64,000 nt of DNA from Zoogloea sp. (GCA_016703645.1 JADJBR010000007.1:1240001-1304000), one strand, 5' to 3'; positions 20,499-31,029 are shown, numbered from the stretch's first letter. Numbers and translations are program-made. Notes: a model not told the origin generated them from the letters alone.

Positions 20499-21698
20499 TC
20501 AGGCTCCTTTGGCGGCAGTGCCGTTGGGGATCTTCGACTCGCTGACAGGAGCGCGGGGCGCGGGATCGGCGCGGGACGCCGCAATGGCCGCCTTCTCGGC
20601 CCGGCGGGCTTTGATCTTTGCCCACAGCCCGACCACGCCCTGGGGCAGGTAGAGGGTGACGAGGATGAACAGCAGGCCCAGGAAGAACAGCCAGTATTCC
20701 GGGAAACTGGTGGTGAACCAGGTTTTGGACAGATTGACGATGCCCGCGCCCAGCACCGGCCCAATCAAGGTGCCGCGCCCGCCCACCGCCACCCAGATGG
20801 CGATCTCGATGGAGTTGGCCACCGACATCTCGGAGGGGTTGATGATGCCCACCTGGGGCACGTAGAGCGCACCGGCCAGACCGCACAGCATGGCCGACAG
20901 GGTCCAGATGAAGAGCTTGTAGTGCACCGGGTTGTAGCCGATGAACATGACGCGGTTTTCCGAATCGCGGATGGCGGTGAGCACCTTGCCGAACTTGGAG
21001 GCGATCAACACCTTGCCGAGGATGATCACCGCCAGCAGCAGGGCCACCGACAGGCCGAACAGCACCAGCCGGGTTTCCGGCGCGGTGATGGAGTAACCGA
21101 GAATGCGCTTGAAGTCGGTGAAGCCGTTGTTGCCGCCAAAGCCCGTCTCGTTACGGAAGAAGAACAGCATGGCCGCGTAGGTCATGGCCTGGGTGATGAT
21201 CGAGAAATACACCCCCTTGATGCGCGAGCGGAAGGCGAAGTAGCCGAAGATCCAGGCCACCACGCCGGGCACCGCAATGGCCAGGAACAGCGCCCACAGG
21301 AAGTGATCCGAGCCTGTCCAGTACCAGGGCAGTTCCTTCCAGTCCAGGAAGACCATGAAATCCGGCAGGTCGCTCTGGTAGCTGCCCTCACGGCCGATCT
21401 GGCGCATCAGGTACATACCGAAGCTGTAGCCGCCCAGGGCAAAGAACAGCCCGTGACCCAGGGAGAGGATGCCGCCGAAGCCCCAGATCAGGTCCATGGC
21501 CACCGCCACCACGGCGTAGCACAGGATCTTGCCGATCAGGGTGATGGCGTAGGTGGACACGTGCAGCGGGTGGCCCTCCGGCAGCATCAGGTGGGCCATG
21601 GGCACCAGCACCCAGGCGGTGAAGGCGATGGCCGCCACGGCCAGCCAGCCCCGCGGGCCGAGGCCCGCGAAGAGTTTGACGGTCAAAGGTGTGCGCAT
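20499..21698 (-). CDS. urtC: Urea ABC transporter permease UrtC
   Basis: 399-aa inner-membrane permease with about ten hydrophobic helices and the family segment GFGGILSLGHGLFFALGGY. A C-terminal cytosolic basic/alanine-rich tail (KIKARRAEKAAIAAS) is seen. It pairs with UrtB to form the channel for urea. It starts 15 bases after the urtB stop and is followed without a gap by urtD. Confidence 0.95.
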   Translation of the reverse strand: MRTPLTVKLFAGLGPRGWLAVAAIAFTAWVLVPMAHLMLPEGHPLHVSTYAITLIGKILCYAVVAVAMDLIWGFGGILSLGHGLFFALGGYSFGMYLMRQIGREGSYQSDLPDFMVFLDWKELPWYWTGSDHFLWALFLAIAVPGVVAWIFGYFAFRSRIKGVYFSIITQAMTYAAMLFFFRNETGFGGNNGFTDFKRILGYSITAPETRLVLFGLSVALLLAVIILGKVLIASKFGKVLTAIRDSENRVMFIGYNPVHYKLFIWTLSAMLCGLAGALYVPQVGIINPSEMSVANSIEIAIWVAVGGRGTLIGPVLGAGIVNLSKTWFTTSFPEYWLFFLGLLFILVTLYLPQGVVGLWAKIKARRAEKAAIAASRADPAPRAPVSESKIPNGTAAKGA

Positions 21699-21713
21699 GT
21701 GCGTGTCCTCCGC

Positions 21714-23303
21714 TCAATCGACGAACCGGCCCTTGAGGGCGAACAGCCCCTGGGGTCGCTTCTGGATGAAGATGATGATGAAGACCAGCACCAGGATCTT
21801 GGCGATCACCGCCCCGGCCCAGCCTTCGAGGAACTTGGTGACCACGCCCAGGCCCAGGGCCGCCCACACCGCGCCGGCCAGCTGGCCCACGCCGCCCAGC
21901 ACCACCACCATGAAGGAATCGACGATGTAGCCCTGACCCATGTCGGGGCCCACGTTGGCGATCTGCGACAGGGCCACCCCGCCCAACCCGGCAATGCCCG
22001 AACCGATGCCGAAGGCCAGGGTGTCGATGCGCGCAGTGGGCACGCCCACGCAGCCGGCCATGGGGCGGTTCTGGGTAACGGCGCGGACAAACATGCCCAG
22101 GCGGGTCTTGTTCATCATCAGCCATACCAGCAGCAGCACGAAGCCGGAGAAGGCCACGATGATCAGGCGGTTCCAGGGCAGGGAGAGGTTCTCGGCCAAC
22201 TGCACGCCGCCGGACATCCACACCGGGTTGGCCACTTCCACGTTCTGGGCGCCAAAGAGCAGGCGCGCCGCCTGGATCAGCACCAGGGACAGGCCCCAGG
22301 TGGCCAGCAGGGTTTCCAGCGGCCGGCCATACAGATGGCGGATCACCGTGCGCTCCATCAGCATGCCCACGGCCGCGGCCACGAAGAAGGCCACCGGCAC
22401 CGCCGCCAGCAGGTAGTAATCGACAAACTCGGGAAACTTCGCGCGGAACAGGGCCTGCATGGTGTAAGCCGAGTAGGCACCCACCATCAGCAGCTCGCCG
22501 TGGGCCATGTTGATGACGCCCATCACCCCGTAGGTGATGGCCAGGCCCAGGGCCGCCAGCAGCAGGATGGAGCCCAGGGAGATGCCGGTGAAGATCTGGC
22601 CGGCGGTGTCGCTCCAGGCCAGGCGGGCGTCGATGGCCTTGATGGCCGTGCCGGCCTCCAGGCGCAGCTTCTCCTCGGGTTCGTTGGCAGGATCGAGCAG
22701 GGGCAGCAGCAGGGCCTTCACCGCGGGGCTGCCGGAGCCGGCCAGATCGCGCACGGCCTGCAGGCGACGCGCCACATCGGGGCTGCCGAGGGCCGCCTGG
22801 GCGGCGAGCTGGACCAGGAAGGGCTTGATCTCGCCGTCCTGCTCCCGGGCCAGGGCCTTGTCAAAGAGGGGCAGCAGGGCTGCGCCCTCACCCATGTCGG
22901 CCAGGAGCGCACGCGCCGCAGTGAGGCGCTCGCCCCGGTCGGTGGACAGCAGGCGCACGGCGGCCAGGGCGCCGTCCACCTGCTGGCGCAGGCTGTTGTT
23001 GAGGCTGATGGATTCGGGGCTGGCGGGTGCGGGCTTGATCGGCGCACCACTGGCCGGGTCCAGCAACTGCTCCCCCGCCACGATGACCAAACGTCCGCCG
23101 GCCACCGCCACCGCATCCTCGGACAAGGCCTTGAGCAGGCGCTGGGCATCGGCATCGTCGCCCGCTGCCGCCAGGGCCGCCACTGCAGCCTGCTTGCCAT
23201 CGAAGTCGTCGGAAGCGAGACCCTGCATCACGACCGGGTCCAGGGCGGCGGAGGCGCGGCCAACGCACAGGAGGAGACTGATCAGAAGGAGAAGTCGTTT
23301 CAT
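21714..23303 (-). CDS. urtB: Urea ABC transporter permease UrtB
   Basis: 529 aa from the ATG at 23303, giving a signal peptide (MKRLLLLISLLLCVGRASA); the longer frame to 23351 adds nothing family-like. The first ~230 residues are an extracytoplasmic HEAT-like helical region rich in Ala/Leu/Asp, followed by the LivH-like membrane domain (YGVMGVINMAHGELLMVGAY, GCVGVPTARIDTLAFGIGSG). The long N-terminal region is a normal trait of proteobacterial UrtB. It partners UrtC. Confidence 0.95.
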   Translation of the reverse strand: MKRLLLLISLLLCVGRASAALDPVVMQGLASDDFDGKQAAVAALAAAGDDADAQRLLKALSEDAVAVAGGRLVIVAGEQLLDPASGAPIKPAPASPESISLNNSLRQQVDGALAAVRLLSTDRGERLTAARALLADMGEGAALLPLFDKALAREQDGEIKPFLVQLAAQAALGSPDVARRLQAVRDLAGSGSPAVKALLLPLLDPANEPEEKLRLEAGTAIKAIDARLAWSDTAGQIFTGISLGSILLLAALGLAITYGVMGVINMAHGELLMVGAYSAYTMQALFRAKFPEFVDYYLLAAVPVAFFVAAAVGMLMERTVIRHLYGRPLETLLATWGLSLVLIQAARLLFGAQNVEVANPVWMSGGVQLAENLSLPWNRLIIVAFSGFVLLLVWLMMNKTRLGMFVRAVTQNRPMAGCVGVPTARIDTLAFGIGSGIAGLGGVALSQIANVGPDMGQGYIVDSFMVVVLGGVGQLAGAVWAALGLGVVTKFLEGWAGAVIAKILVLVFIIIFIQKRPQGLFALKGRFVD

Positions 23304-23423
23304 GGGATCCCCCGGGGGCGAACGGACGAGGGCAACACGGGTCCGTTCCAAAAAAATGGCCGGCTCCGGGCCCGGAGCCCTCCGCCGGCCAACTACTGCT
23401 CTCTTGAGGAGGTCTGCGAATGC

Positions 23424-24683
23424 TTACAGCTTCTGCTTGCTTTCGTTGCCGGGGATGAACGGGCTCCAGGGCTGGGCGCGGACAGGGCCCTTGGTCTTCC
23501 ACACGGTGTTGAACTGGCCGTCGGCCTTGATCTCGCCGATGAACACCGGCTTGTGCAGGTGGTGGTTGGTCTCGTCCATCTTCAGGGTGAAGCCCGACGG
23601 CGCCTTGAAGGTCTGGCCGGCCATGGCGGCGATGACCTTGTCGGTGTCGGTGGACTTGGCCTTCTCGACGGCCTGGGCCCACATGTGGATACCCACGTAG
23701 GTGGCTTCCATCGGGTCGTTGGTGACCACGGTGTCAGCCTTGGGCAGCTTGGCCTTCTTGGCCCAGTCGCGGTACATCTTGATGAACTTGTCGTTCTCGG
23801 GGTTCTTCACCGACATGAAGTAGTTCCAGGCGGCCAGATGGCCCACCAGCGGCTTGGCATCCACGCCGCGCAGCTCTTCCTCACCCACCGAGAAGGCCAC
23901 CACCGGCACGTCCTTGGCCTTCAGGCCGGCGTTGCCCAGTTCCTTGTAGAAAGGCACGTTGGAGTCGCCGTTGATGGTGGAGATCACCGCCGTCTTCTTG
24001 CCTTCGCCGGCAAACTTCTTGATCTTGGCAATGATGGTCTGGTAATCGGAATGCCCGAACGGGGTGTATTCCTCGATGATGTCAGCCTCGGCAACGCCCT
24101 TGCTCTTCAGGAAGGCGCGCAGGATCTTGTTGGTGGTGCGCGGGTACACATAGTCGGTACCCAGCAGCACGAAGCGCTTGGCGGAGCCGCCTTCCTTGCT
24201 CATCAGGTATTCCACCGCCGGGATGGCCTGCTGGTTGGGGGCCGCACCGGTGTAGAAGACGTTCTTCTCGAGCTCTTCACCCTCGTACTGCACCGGGTAG
24301 AACAGCAGACCGTTGAGTTCCTTGTACACCGGCAGCACCGACTTGCGGGACACCGAGGTCCAGCAGCCGAAGGTCACGGCCACCTTGTCCTGGGACAGCA
24401 ACTGGCGCGCCTTCTCGGCGAACTTCGGCCAGTCGGAGGCCGGGTCCACCACCACCGGCTCGAGCTTCTTGCCCAACACGCCACCCTTGGCGTTGATTTC
24501 CTCGATGGTCATCAGCGCGGTTTCCTTGAGGGCGGTCTCGGAGATCGCCATCGTTCCGGACAGGGAATGGAGTACGCCAACCTTGATGGTGTCGGCCGCC
24601 CAGGCGCTGGACGACAGCCCGCCGATGGCGGCGATGGAAGCGGAGAGAACTGCGGCCTTGAGGAAGGTACGACGGTTTTGCAT
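23424..24683 (-). CDS. urtA: Urea ABC transporter substrate-binding protein UrtA
   Basis: 419 aa from the ATG at 24683 (GGAG upstream), chosen because the protein then starts with a twin-arginine signal (NRRTFLKAAVL) ending near SSAWA. The mature part is a type I periplasmic binding protein with UrtA hallmarks: KVGVLHSLSGTMAISE, FGCWTSVSRKSVLPV, LFYPVQYEGEE and GAAPNQQAIPAVEYL. First gene of urtABCDE; nitrogen-regulated transcription is usual, but I could not find a clean sigma-54 or NtrC site in the 145 bp upstream. Confidence 0.95.
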   Translation of the reverse strand: MQNRRTFLKAAVLSASIAAIGGLSSSAWAADTIKVGVLHSLSGTMAISETALKETALMTIEEINAKGGVLGKKLEPVVVDPASDWPKFAEKARQLLSQDKVAVTFGCWTSVSRKSVLPVYKELNGLLFYPVQYEGEELEKNVFYTGAAPNQQAIPAVEYLMSKEGGSAKRFVLLGTDYVYPRTTNKILRAFLKSKGVAEADIIEEYTPFGHSDYQTIIAKIKKFAGEGKKTAVISTINGDSNVPFYKELGNAGLKAKDVPVVAFSVGEEELRGVDAKPLVGHLAAWNYFMSVKNPENDKFIKMYRDWAKKAKLPKADTVVTNDPMEATYVGIHMWAQAVEKAKSTDTDKVIAAMAGQTFKAPSGFTLKMDETNHHLHKPVFIGEIKADGQFNTVWKTKGPVRAQPWSPFIPGNESKQKL

Positions 24684-24828
24684 CGAGGGCTCCTTGGTTC
24701 GGTGGGTTTGTCTAATGCGGTGCAGCAACGCTTCGCAGGTTACGGAGCACACCCCCGTACCGGAATACGTCAGATTGCGTAGGTGCTGCGTAGCCCTCCG
24801 GCTCGGCTAGAATCCGGGGACTTCGTTC

Positions 24829-25686
24829 ATGAACACCGCCATGCCCACTCCCGCGCCGACCGAAATTGAACGCCTGGTCAAAGGCATCGGCATCCCGCCT
24901 CGCCCCGAAGTGCTCACCCGCCTGCAGAAGGAAATCGATTCGCCCAACATGTCCTTGTCGGTGGTGGGCCAGATCATCAATGGGGACGTGGCCCTGGCGG
25001 CGTCGGTGATGAAGGTGGCCAATTCCCCCGCCTTCGGGCTCAGCCGCAAGGTCAGCACCGTGCAACAGGCGATCCCGGTGCTCGGCAGCCGCGTCCTGTC
25101 CAGTCTGGTGGCCGGCTTTGCCCTGCGCAGCAGCATCAACGGGCCGGTGCGGCTGGATCGTTTCTGGGACAGCAGCATCCGGGTCGCACAACTGGCGGCG
25201 CGCCTGACCAAGGAGTTCCGCGGCGTCGCGGCCGATCACGCCTACACCTTCGGACTCTTTCACGATTGCGGCATCGCGGTGCTGCTGCAGCGCTTTCCCG
25301 ACTACCGGGAAACGCTGCAGCTCGCCAATGCCGACGGTGATCGCAGCTTTACCGAAGTCGAGGAAGCCCGCCACGCCACCCACCATGCAGCCATCGGTTG
25401 CTTTCTGACCCGTAGCTGGGGGCTCGCCGAGGACATCAGCCGGGCCACCCTGATCCACCATGACCTTTCCATCTTCGCGCCGGACGCCGAGACGGAAGAC
25501 GCCCGCTGCCGTTCCCTGATCAGCCTCGCGGCCCTGTCCGACTGCTTCGTGAATGCATTCATGCGCATGAGCGAGGATGCCAGCTGGCTGCGGATCCGCC
25601 CTCATGTGATGCAGCACCTGAACGTGGATGAAAGCGACTTTCACGATCTGCGTGAAATGGCTTTCGATCTCCTCGAAAACGTCTGA
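24829..25686 (+). CDS. HDOD-domain signalling protein
   Basis: 285 aa, essentially one HDOD domain: VVGQIINGDVALAASVMKVANSPAFG and VQQAIPVLGSRVLSSLV in the first half, and HD-like helices (FGLFHDCGIAVLLQRFP, AIGCFLTRSWGLAEDISRATLIHH) in the second. HDOD proteins link two-component or cyclic-di-GMP circuits to motility and cell-cycle outputs; it lacks an attached receiver or GGDEF domain. Possible alternative start at 24841. A TAGAAT -10-like element lies at 24808-24813, without a convincing -35. Confidence 0.88.
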   Translation: MNTAMPTPAPTEIERLVKGIGIPPRPEVLTRLQKEIDSPNMSLSVVGQIINGDVALAASVMKVANSPAFGLSRKVSTVQQAIPVLGSRVLSSLVAGFALRSSINGPVRLDRFWDSSIRVAQLAARLTKEFRGVAADHAYTFGLFHDCGIAVLLQRFPDYRETLQLANADGDRSFTEVEEARHATHHAAIGCFLTRSWGLAEDISRATLIHHDLSIFAPDAETEDARCRSLISLAALSDCFVNAFMRMSEDASWLRIRPHVMQHLNVDESDFHDLREMAFDLLENV

Positions 25687-25699
25687 GCGCCACACCGGC

Positions 25700-27208
25700 A
25701 TGCCCCAGCCCATCCATACCGTTGCTTCCATCCGCGCCATCGAGGCACTGACCCTGCCCGGTGCCGTGCCGCCCCTGATGGAACGCGCTGGCGCGGCGGC
25801 GGCCGCCGTGGCCCTCAGCCTGCTGCCCCCGTCCGACGCACCGGTCCTGGTGGCCTGTGGCCCGGGCAACAACGGGGGCGATGGTTTTGTCGTGGCCCGG
25901 CACCTGCGGTCCGCCGGCCATCGGGTCAGCGTTGCCTTCGCCGCCGACCCCACCCGCCTTCCTGCAGACGCGGCCGTCGCCCGTGCCGCCTGGCTCGCCG
26001 CCGGCGGCAGCACCGACGCCAGCCTCCCGCCACCGCCCCCGCAAGGCTGGGCACTCGTGGTCGACGCCCTGTTCGGCATCGGCCTGCAGCGCCCCATCGA
26101 AGGCCTTTACGCCGACTGGATCGAGAACCTGTCGGCGTCGTCGGGGCTGCGTCTGGCCCTCGACATTCCCAGCGGTCTCGATGCCGATACGGGCCACCGC
26201 CCTGGCGCCTGCTTCCGGGCCGACCATACCGTCACCTTCATCGCCCTCAAGCCCGGCCTGCTTACCCTCGACGGGCCGGACCACTGCGGCACGCTCCATC
26301 TGGCCACCCTCGACCTGGACACCGAAGCCCTCGTCGCCGCGCCGGGCCATACCGTTGCGACTGAGCTGTTTTCCACCCGGCTGCACCCGCGCCAGCGCAA
26401 CAGCCACAAGGGCAGCTACGGCGATGCCGCCCTTATCGGCGGCGCCCCCGGCATGATCGGAGCGGCGCTCCTCGCCGGGCGGGCCGCGGCCTACCTGGGT
26501 GCAGGGCGCGTCCTCGTCGGGCTGCTCGACCCGGCCGCGCTGGCCGTGGACGTGGAGCGCCCCGAACTGATGTTCCGTAGCGCCGCCGCCTTGCTGGACG
26601 AACCGGGCCTGGGTGCCCTCGGCATCGGCCCCGGTCTCGGCCAGTCCGACGCTGCCCGCACGCTGGTGGCCACCGCCCTCGCCGCCAGCCCCCCCTTGCT
26701 CCTGGACGCCGACGCGCTGAACCTGGTGGCGCAGGACAGCCAGCTCCAGGCCGCCCTTGCCGGCCGCACCCAGGCCGCCGTACTCACCCCTCACCCCGCC
26801 GAAGCCGCCCGCCTGCTGGGCAGCGACACCGGTGCCATCCAGGCCGACCGGATTGCCGCCGCCTGTGCCCTGGCCCGCCGTTACCGGGCCTGGGTGGTGT
26901 TGAAGGGCTGCGGCAGCGTCATCGCCGGGCCTGACGGTGGCTGGTGGATCAATACCAGTGGCAATCCGGCCATGGCCACCGCCGGCATGGGTGATGTGCT
27001 CACCGGAATCATCTGCGCCCTGCTGGCCCGCGGCTGGCCACCCGGGGAAGCCCTGCTTGCCGGCGTCCATCTCCATGGCGTGGCCGCCGACACCCTGTGC
27101 GCCGAGCAGGGCCTCGACACGGGCCTGCTTGCCGGCGAGGTGGCCGAGGCCGCCCGCCGCAGTCTGAACCATTGGCTGCGGGCCTGCGCGCCCGCCCGGC
27201 AAGCATGA
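25700..27208 (+). CDS. nnrD: Bifunctional NAD(P)HX epimerase / ADP-dependent NAD(P)HX dehydratase
   Basis: 502 aa. The N-terminal YjeF epimerase half has GPGNNGGDGFVVARHL and DALFGIGLQRP; the C-terminal ribokinase-like dehydratase has GIGPGLGQ, TPHPAEAARLLGS and the nucleotide/substrate site GNPAMATAGMGDVLTGII. It repairs hydrated NADH/NADPH. The start at 25700 (MPQPIHTVASIRAIE) is the family-like one; the open frame extends upstream to 25628 into the HDOD gene. The stop overlaps the ATG of the downstream kinase (ATGA). Confidence 0.94.
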   Translation: MPQPIHTVASIRAIEALTLPGAVPPLMERAGAAAAAVALSLLPPSDAPVLVACGPGNNGGDGFVVARHLRSAGHRVSVAFAADPTRLPADAAVARAAWLAAGGSTDASLPPPPPQGWALVVDALFGIGLQRPIEGLYADWIENLSASSGLRLALDIPSGLDADTGHRPGACFRADHTVTFIALKPGLLTLDGPDHCGTLHLATLDLDTEALVAAPGHTVATELFSTRLHPRQRNSHKGSYGDAALIGGAPGMIGAALLAGRAAAYLGAGRVLVGLLDPAALAVDVERPELMFRSAAALLDEPGLGALGIGPGLGQSDAARTLVATALAASPPLLLDADALNLVAQDSQLQAALAGRTQAAVLTPHPAEAARLLGSDTGAIQADRIAAACALARRYRAWVVLKGCGSVIAGPDGGWWINTSGNPAMATAGMGDVLTGIICALLARGWPPGEALLAGVHLHGVAADTLCAEQGLDTGLLAGEVAEAARRSLNHWLRACAPARQA

Positions 27209-29189
27209 GCCCCACACGTCAGCCGGGGCAAGGTGGCACCCTCGGCGACATCCGCTCCCCCATCACCCTGCGCCTGTCCGCCGAGATGCCCCTGGCCCAG
27301 GCCCTGAGCACCCTCCTGGCGAATCGGGTGTCAGGGGCCATCGTGATGTGCGACGACCGCTACGTGGGCATCATCACCGAGCGCAGCGCCGCCCGCGCCT
27401 GCCTCGATGCCTCACCCTCCACGCTGATGCTCGGCGAGGCCTGCGACCCCAACCCGCCCGTCGGCCACCCCCGCACCGACCTGCGCGAGGGCTACCGGCT
27501 GCTGGTCCGCCACGGCAGCCGCCACATCCGTATCCAGGACGACCGCGAAGACCCCGGCGTCCTGATTTCCGAAACCGAACTGCTGGGCGCCCTGGGCGTC
27601 GAGCACTTCACCCATCTGGCCACGGTGGGCCACGTGATGAGCCCGCGCGCCCTCACCGTACCCGCAACGGCCGGGGTGGGGCAGGCGATCCGCCAGATGC
27701 GCCAGTACAACATCGGCTGCGTGGTAGCCGAATCGGGCGGGCTTCCGGTGGGGGTATTCACCTTCCACGACCTGACGGTCCTGCTGTCACGCAATGTGCG
27801 GATCAGCGAGATCACCCTGGCCGAGGTGATGACCCACAACCCCATCAGTGTCGAGTGCTCGGCATCGGTATGGTCGGCCGCCCAGACCATGCAGCAACGC
27901 GGCATCCGCCATCTACTCGTAACCCGCGGCGACCGCCTTGTGGGCATGCTCTCGGAGCACGACATCGTGGCCGGCCTGGAAGGACGCTACGTTGCCTTCC
28001 TGCGGGAGATCATCGCCGAGCAGGAGCAGGAGCTGATCGACCAGCGTGTGCGCCTGGCCCGCCGGGAAGGTGAGGAGCGCCTGCGGCGGATCATCGAATC
28101 CACCCCCGACATGGTCGTCGTGAAGGACGGTGAAGACCGCTGGCTGATGAGCAATGGCACCGGGCTGCGCCTGTTCGGACTCTCCGGCGCCGACTACGCG
28201 GGCCGTACCGAGACCGAGCTGGCCAGGATCGCCGCCCCGCCGCGGTGCGAAGCCTGCTCAACTGCGCAGGCACCAACGAACTGGCCTGGAACACGCCGGA
28301 GGGCTACCGCTACACCGACAGCCTGGTCTGCCCCGACGGCACGACCTGTCACCTGGACGTGATCAAGAAACCGGTCTTCAACCCGGACGGCAGCCGCCAG
28401 ATGCTGGTGGTGGTGGGCCGCGACATCACCGACCGGGTGCTGATGGAAGAACAAGTGCGCGCCCTCAACGCCACCCTCGAAGAACGGGTGGCCCAGCGTA
28501 CCGACGAACTCAGCGCCACCCTCGCCGAACTCGAATCCTTCAGCTACTCGGTCTCCCACGACCTGCGCACCCCCCTGCGGGCCATCGAGGGTTTCTCCAG
28601 CGTGGTCATGGACGAACACGCCGACGCCCTCGGGCCGGAAGGCATGGACCACCTGCGGCGGGTTCGCGACGCCGCATGCCGCATGGCCAGCCTGATCGAC
28701 GATCTGCTCGACCTGTCGCGCCACGTCCGCAAACCCCTGCAACGCCGTGACACCGACCTTTCCGCCACGGCCACCAGCATCGCCCGGGACTTCCTCGACG
28801 GATCCCCCGGGCGCACCGTGGCGTTCGAGATCGAAGCGGGCATCCACGCCGAATGCGACCCCGTGCTGCTGCGGACCGTGCTTGAAAACCTGATCGGCAA
28901 TGCCTGGAAATTCACTCGCCCGGTGCCCCACCCGTGCATCCGCTTCGGGCGACGCCGGGAGGCCGAGGGGCTGGTTTTCTTCGTGTCCGACAACGGCGTG
29001 GGCTTCAATCGCGCCGACGCAACCAAGCTGTTCACGCCCTTCCAGCGTTTCCATTCCGCCGCCGAGTTCGAAGGCAGCGGCATCGGCCTGGCCACGGTGC
29101 ATCGCATCGTCCAGCGCCATGGCGGCTGGATCCGTGCCGAAAGCCAGCCCGGCCAGGGTGCCACCTTCCTGTTCTCCCTCGGCGCGTGA
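27205..29189 (+). pseudogene. Cytosolic CBS-PAS sensor histidine kinase, split by a frameshift near 28240
   Basis: Two frames form one ~660-aa kinase. 27205-~28240: three or more CBS motifs (VGIITERSAAR, GVFTFHDLTVLL, GMLSEHDIVAGL), a coiled coil, and the start of a PAS domain (IESTPDMVVVKDGEDRW). From ~28245 the other frame continues the PAS (CPDGTTCHLDVIKKP), a coiled coil, HisKA with the His in FSYSVSHDLRTPLRAI, and HATPase (DNGVGF, GSGIGLATVHRIV). No membrane segments, so it probably senses an intracellular nucleotide or redox signal via the CBS domains. No response regulator is adjacent. Its ATG overlaps the nnrD stop. The shift may be an indel error. Confidence 0.82.
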
Positions 29190-30070
29190 CTCACACCCAG
29201 CGCCCCCTGCTGGGCATTGGCCTGGCCATGGCCTCGCTGCTGCTCTTCGTGATGCTCGACGTCACCACCAAACACCTCAGCACCCGCTTCCCGGTGCCAC
29301 TGCTGGTGTGGGCACGCTACACCGTGCACCTGCTGCTCATGCTGGTGATGCTCGGCCCCACCCTTCGCACCCGGCTCTTCATCACCCGGCGACCGGGCCT
29401 GCACCTGGTGCGCGGGCTGCTTCTGCTCACCACCAGCCTGTGCGGCGTGGCCGCCTTCCAGCGCATGCCCCTGGCCGAGGCCACCGCCATCATCTTTGCC
29501 TCACCGGTCATCGTGGTGTTGCTGGCCCGCCCCCTGCTCCGCGAAAAGATCGGCGCCCTGCGCTGGCTCGCCGTGATGCTCGGCTTCGGAGGCGTGCTGC
29601 TGGTGGCCCGGCCGGGCGGCGGGCTGGTGCCCGAAGGCATTGCCTTCGCCCTTGCCGCCGCCGTGGTGTATGCCCTCTACCAGATCCTGACCCGCAAGCT
29701 CTCGAGCACCGAGAGCCCCGTCACCCTGCTCTTCCATACCGCCCTCATCGGCAGCACCCTGACCACCGCCGCCTTGCCGTGGATGAACCACGGACCGGAA
29801 CCCGCCCTGCCCGATTACGTGGCCATGGGGGCCATGGGCGTTCTCGCCGGTTGCGGGCATTTCCTCCTCACCCGCGCCTTCCGCGAAGCCCCCGCCTCCC
29901 TGCTCTCGCCCTTGCTCTACGTGCAACTGCTGTGGGCCACCCTGTTCGGCTGGCTGATTTTCGACCAGTTGCCCGATCAGGTTGCCCTTGGCGGCATGCT
30001 GGTGATCGGCACCGCGGGGGTGCTGATCGCCATCGACAGCCGACGCCTCGCCCGGGCGGGAACGGCCTGA
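29186..30070 (+). CDS. EamA/DMT-family membrane transporter
   Basis: About 294 aa if it starts at the GTG overlapping the kinase stop (GTGA); an ATG at 29228 is the alternative. Ten predicted hydrophobic helices in two EamA repeats (for example LLLFVMLDVTTKHLS in the first, FHTALIGSTLTTAALPWM in the second). Drug/metabolite transporter superfamily; the substrate cannot be read from sequence. Translationally coupled to the kinase gene, which may be coincidental. Confidence 0.85.
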   Translation: MTHTQRPLLGIGLAMASLLLFVMLDVTTKHLSTRFPVPLLVWARYTVHLLLMLVMLGPTLRTRLFITRRPGLHLVRGLLLLTTSLCGVAAFQRMPLAEATAIIFASPVIVVLLARPLLREKIGALRWLAVMLGFGGVLLVARPGGGLVPEGIAFALAAAVVYALYQILTRKLSSTESPVTLLFHTALIGSTLTTAALPWMNHGPEPALPDYVAMGAMGVLAGCGHFLLTRAFREAPASLLSPLLYVQLLWATLFGWLIFDQLPDQVALGGMLVIGTAGVLIAIDSRRLARAGTA

Positions 30071-30073
30071 CGC

Positions 30074-30907
30074 TCAGCGCGCCTTCAGGGCCTCCACCGC
30101 CGGCGGATGGCGCCCCGCGGCCGACGCACGCAACCAGCGCAGGGCCTGCTGCGGATCCTTCGCCTGCCCGGCCCCGGTATCCAGCATGACCGAAAGGGCA
30201 TACTGGGCCTCGGGCTCGCCCGCCTCCGCCGCCTCCCGGAACAGCCGCGCCGCCTCATCGAGATTGCGCGGAACACCCCGCCCCGCCTCATGTAACCAGG
30301 CCAGGCGCGTCAGCCCGCGGGGGTCGCCCGCATCGGCCAGCGCCCGATAGGCCGTCAGCGCATCCGGCAGGCTCCCGTCCGCCTCCAGGCGCCTGGCCTG
30401 GGCCAGACGTCTGTCCCGGGCACTCACCGGGCGCTCGGCCGTACCTTCCAGCACCGCCAGTTGCGTTGCCGCCTCCTCGTCCCCCATGTCGGCAGCAAGC
30501 TTCAGCCAGCGCCGCGCCGCCCCCGTGTCCGACGCCCCGAAGCGATCGGTCTGCAAGGCGATGCCGAGGCGCAGCGCCGCATTGCGGCTGCCAGCCAGGG
30601 CCGCCTTCTCATAGCGCCGGCGCGCCTCCGCCCCATCCCGTGCCTCGCCCAGGCCATCCTCCGCCAGAATCCCCAGGTTGAACCACGCCTCACCCATGCC
30701 CCGCTCGGCCAGCGCCATCCAGATCTGCCGCGCCTCCGCATAGTGGGCCATCTTGAATTCCGCATAGCCCTTGTAAAGACCGATGGCGGGCTTTCGCACC
30801 ACGTCGGCCAGATCGTCCTCACCCAGCAAGGCGGCGTGGGCCGACCCCAGGGCGGACCCGACCACCAGCAGCCCGAAACGGACCAGGAACACACGCACAC
30901 GCCTCAT
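30074..30907 (-). CDS. Sel1/TPR-like repeat protein, exported
   Basis: About 277 aa with a signal peptide (MRRVRVFLVRFGLLVVGSALGSAHA). It is followed by four to five Sel1-like repeats: GEAWFNLGILAEDGLGEARD, NAALRLGIALQTDRFG, GLTRLAWLHEAGRGVPRN and EAQYALSVMLDTGAGQAKD, each ending in a helix with RWLK or RLFREAAE. Sel1 proteins are scaffolds, here probably periplasmic. No partner gene is evident; it is convergent with the EamA gene. Confidence 0.82.
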   Translation of the reverse strand: MRRVRVFLVRFGLLVVGSALGSAHAALLGEDDLADVVRKPAIGLYKGYAEFKMAHYAEARQIWMALAERGMGEAWFNLGILAEDGLGEARDGAEARRRYEKAALAGSRNAALRLGIALQTDRFGASDTGAARRWLKLAADMGDEEAATQLAVLEGTAERPVSARDRRLAQARRLEADGSLPDALTAYRALADAGDPRGLTRLAWLHEAGRGVPRNLDEAARLFREAAEAGEPEAQYALSVMLDTGAGQAKDPQQALRWLRASAAGRHPPAVEALKAR

Positions 30908-31029
30908 GACAGCCTCCGCGGGGTGAGAAATCGACAACCGGATGGGGGCACGCCCCCCACACTCCAGAACCCCGCCCCATCAGCAAGTTCCCCAGGTGGC
31001 CCGAAGTACACGCCAATGTGCGAAGCCGC

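Noticed and set aside
20922-24782. 1286-codon plus-strand open frame over the urt genes
   Set aside because: Antisense shadow of urtA-urtC caused by high GC; composition is Gly/His/Gln-rich with no domain.
24684-24828. NtrC/sigma-54 control region for urtA
   Set aside because: No TGGC-N8-TTGC match found on the minus strand despite the expected nitrogen regulation.
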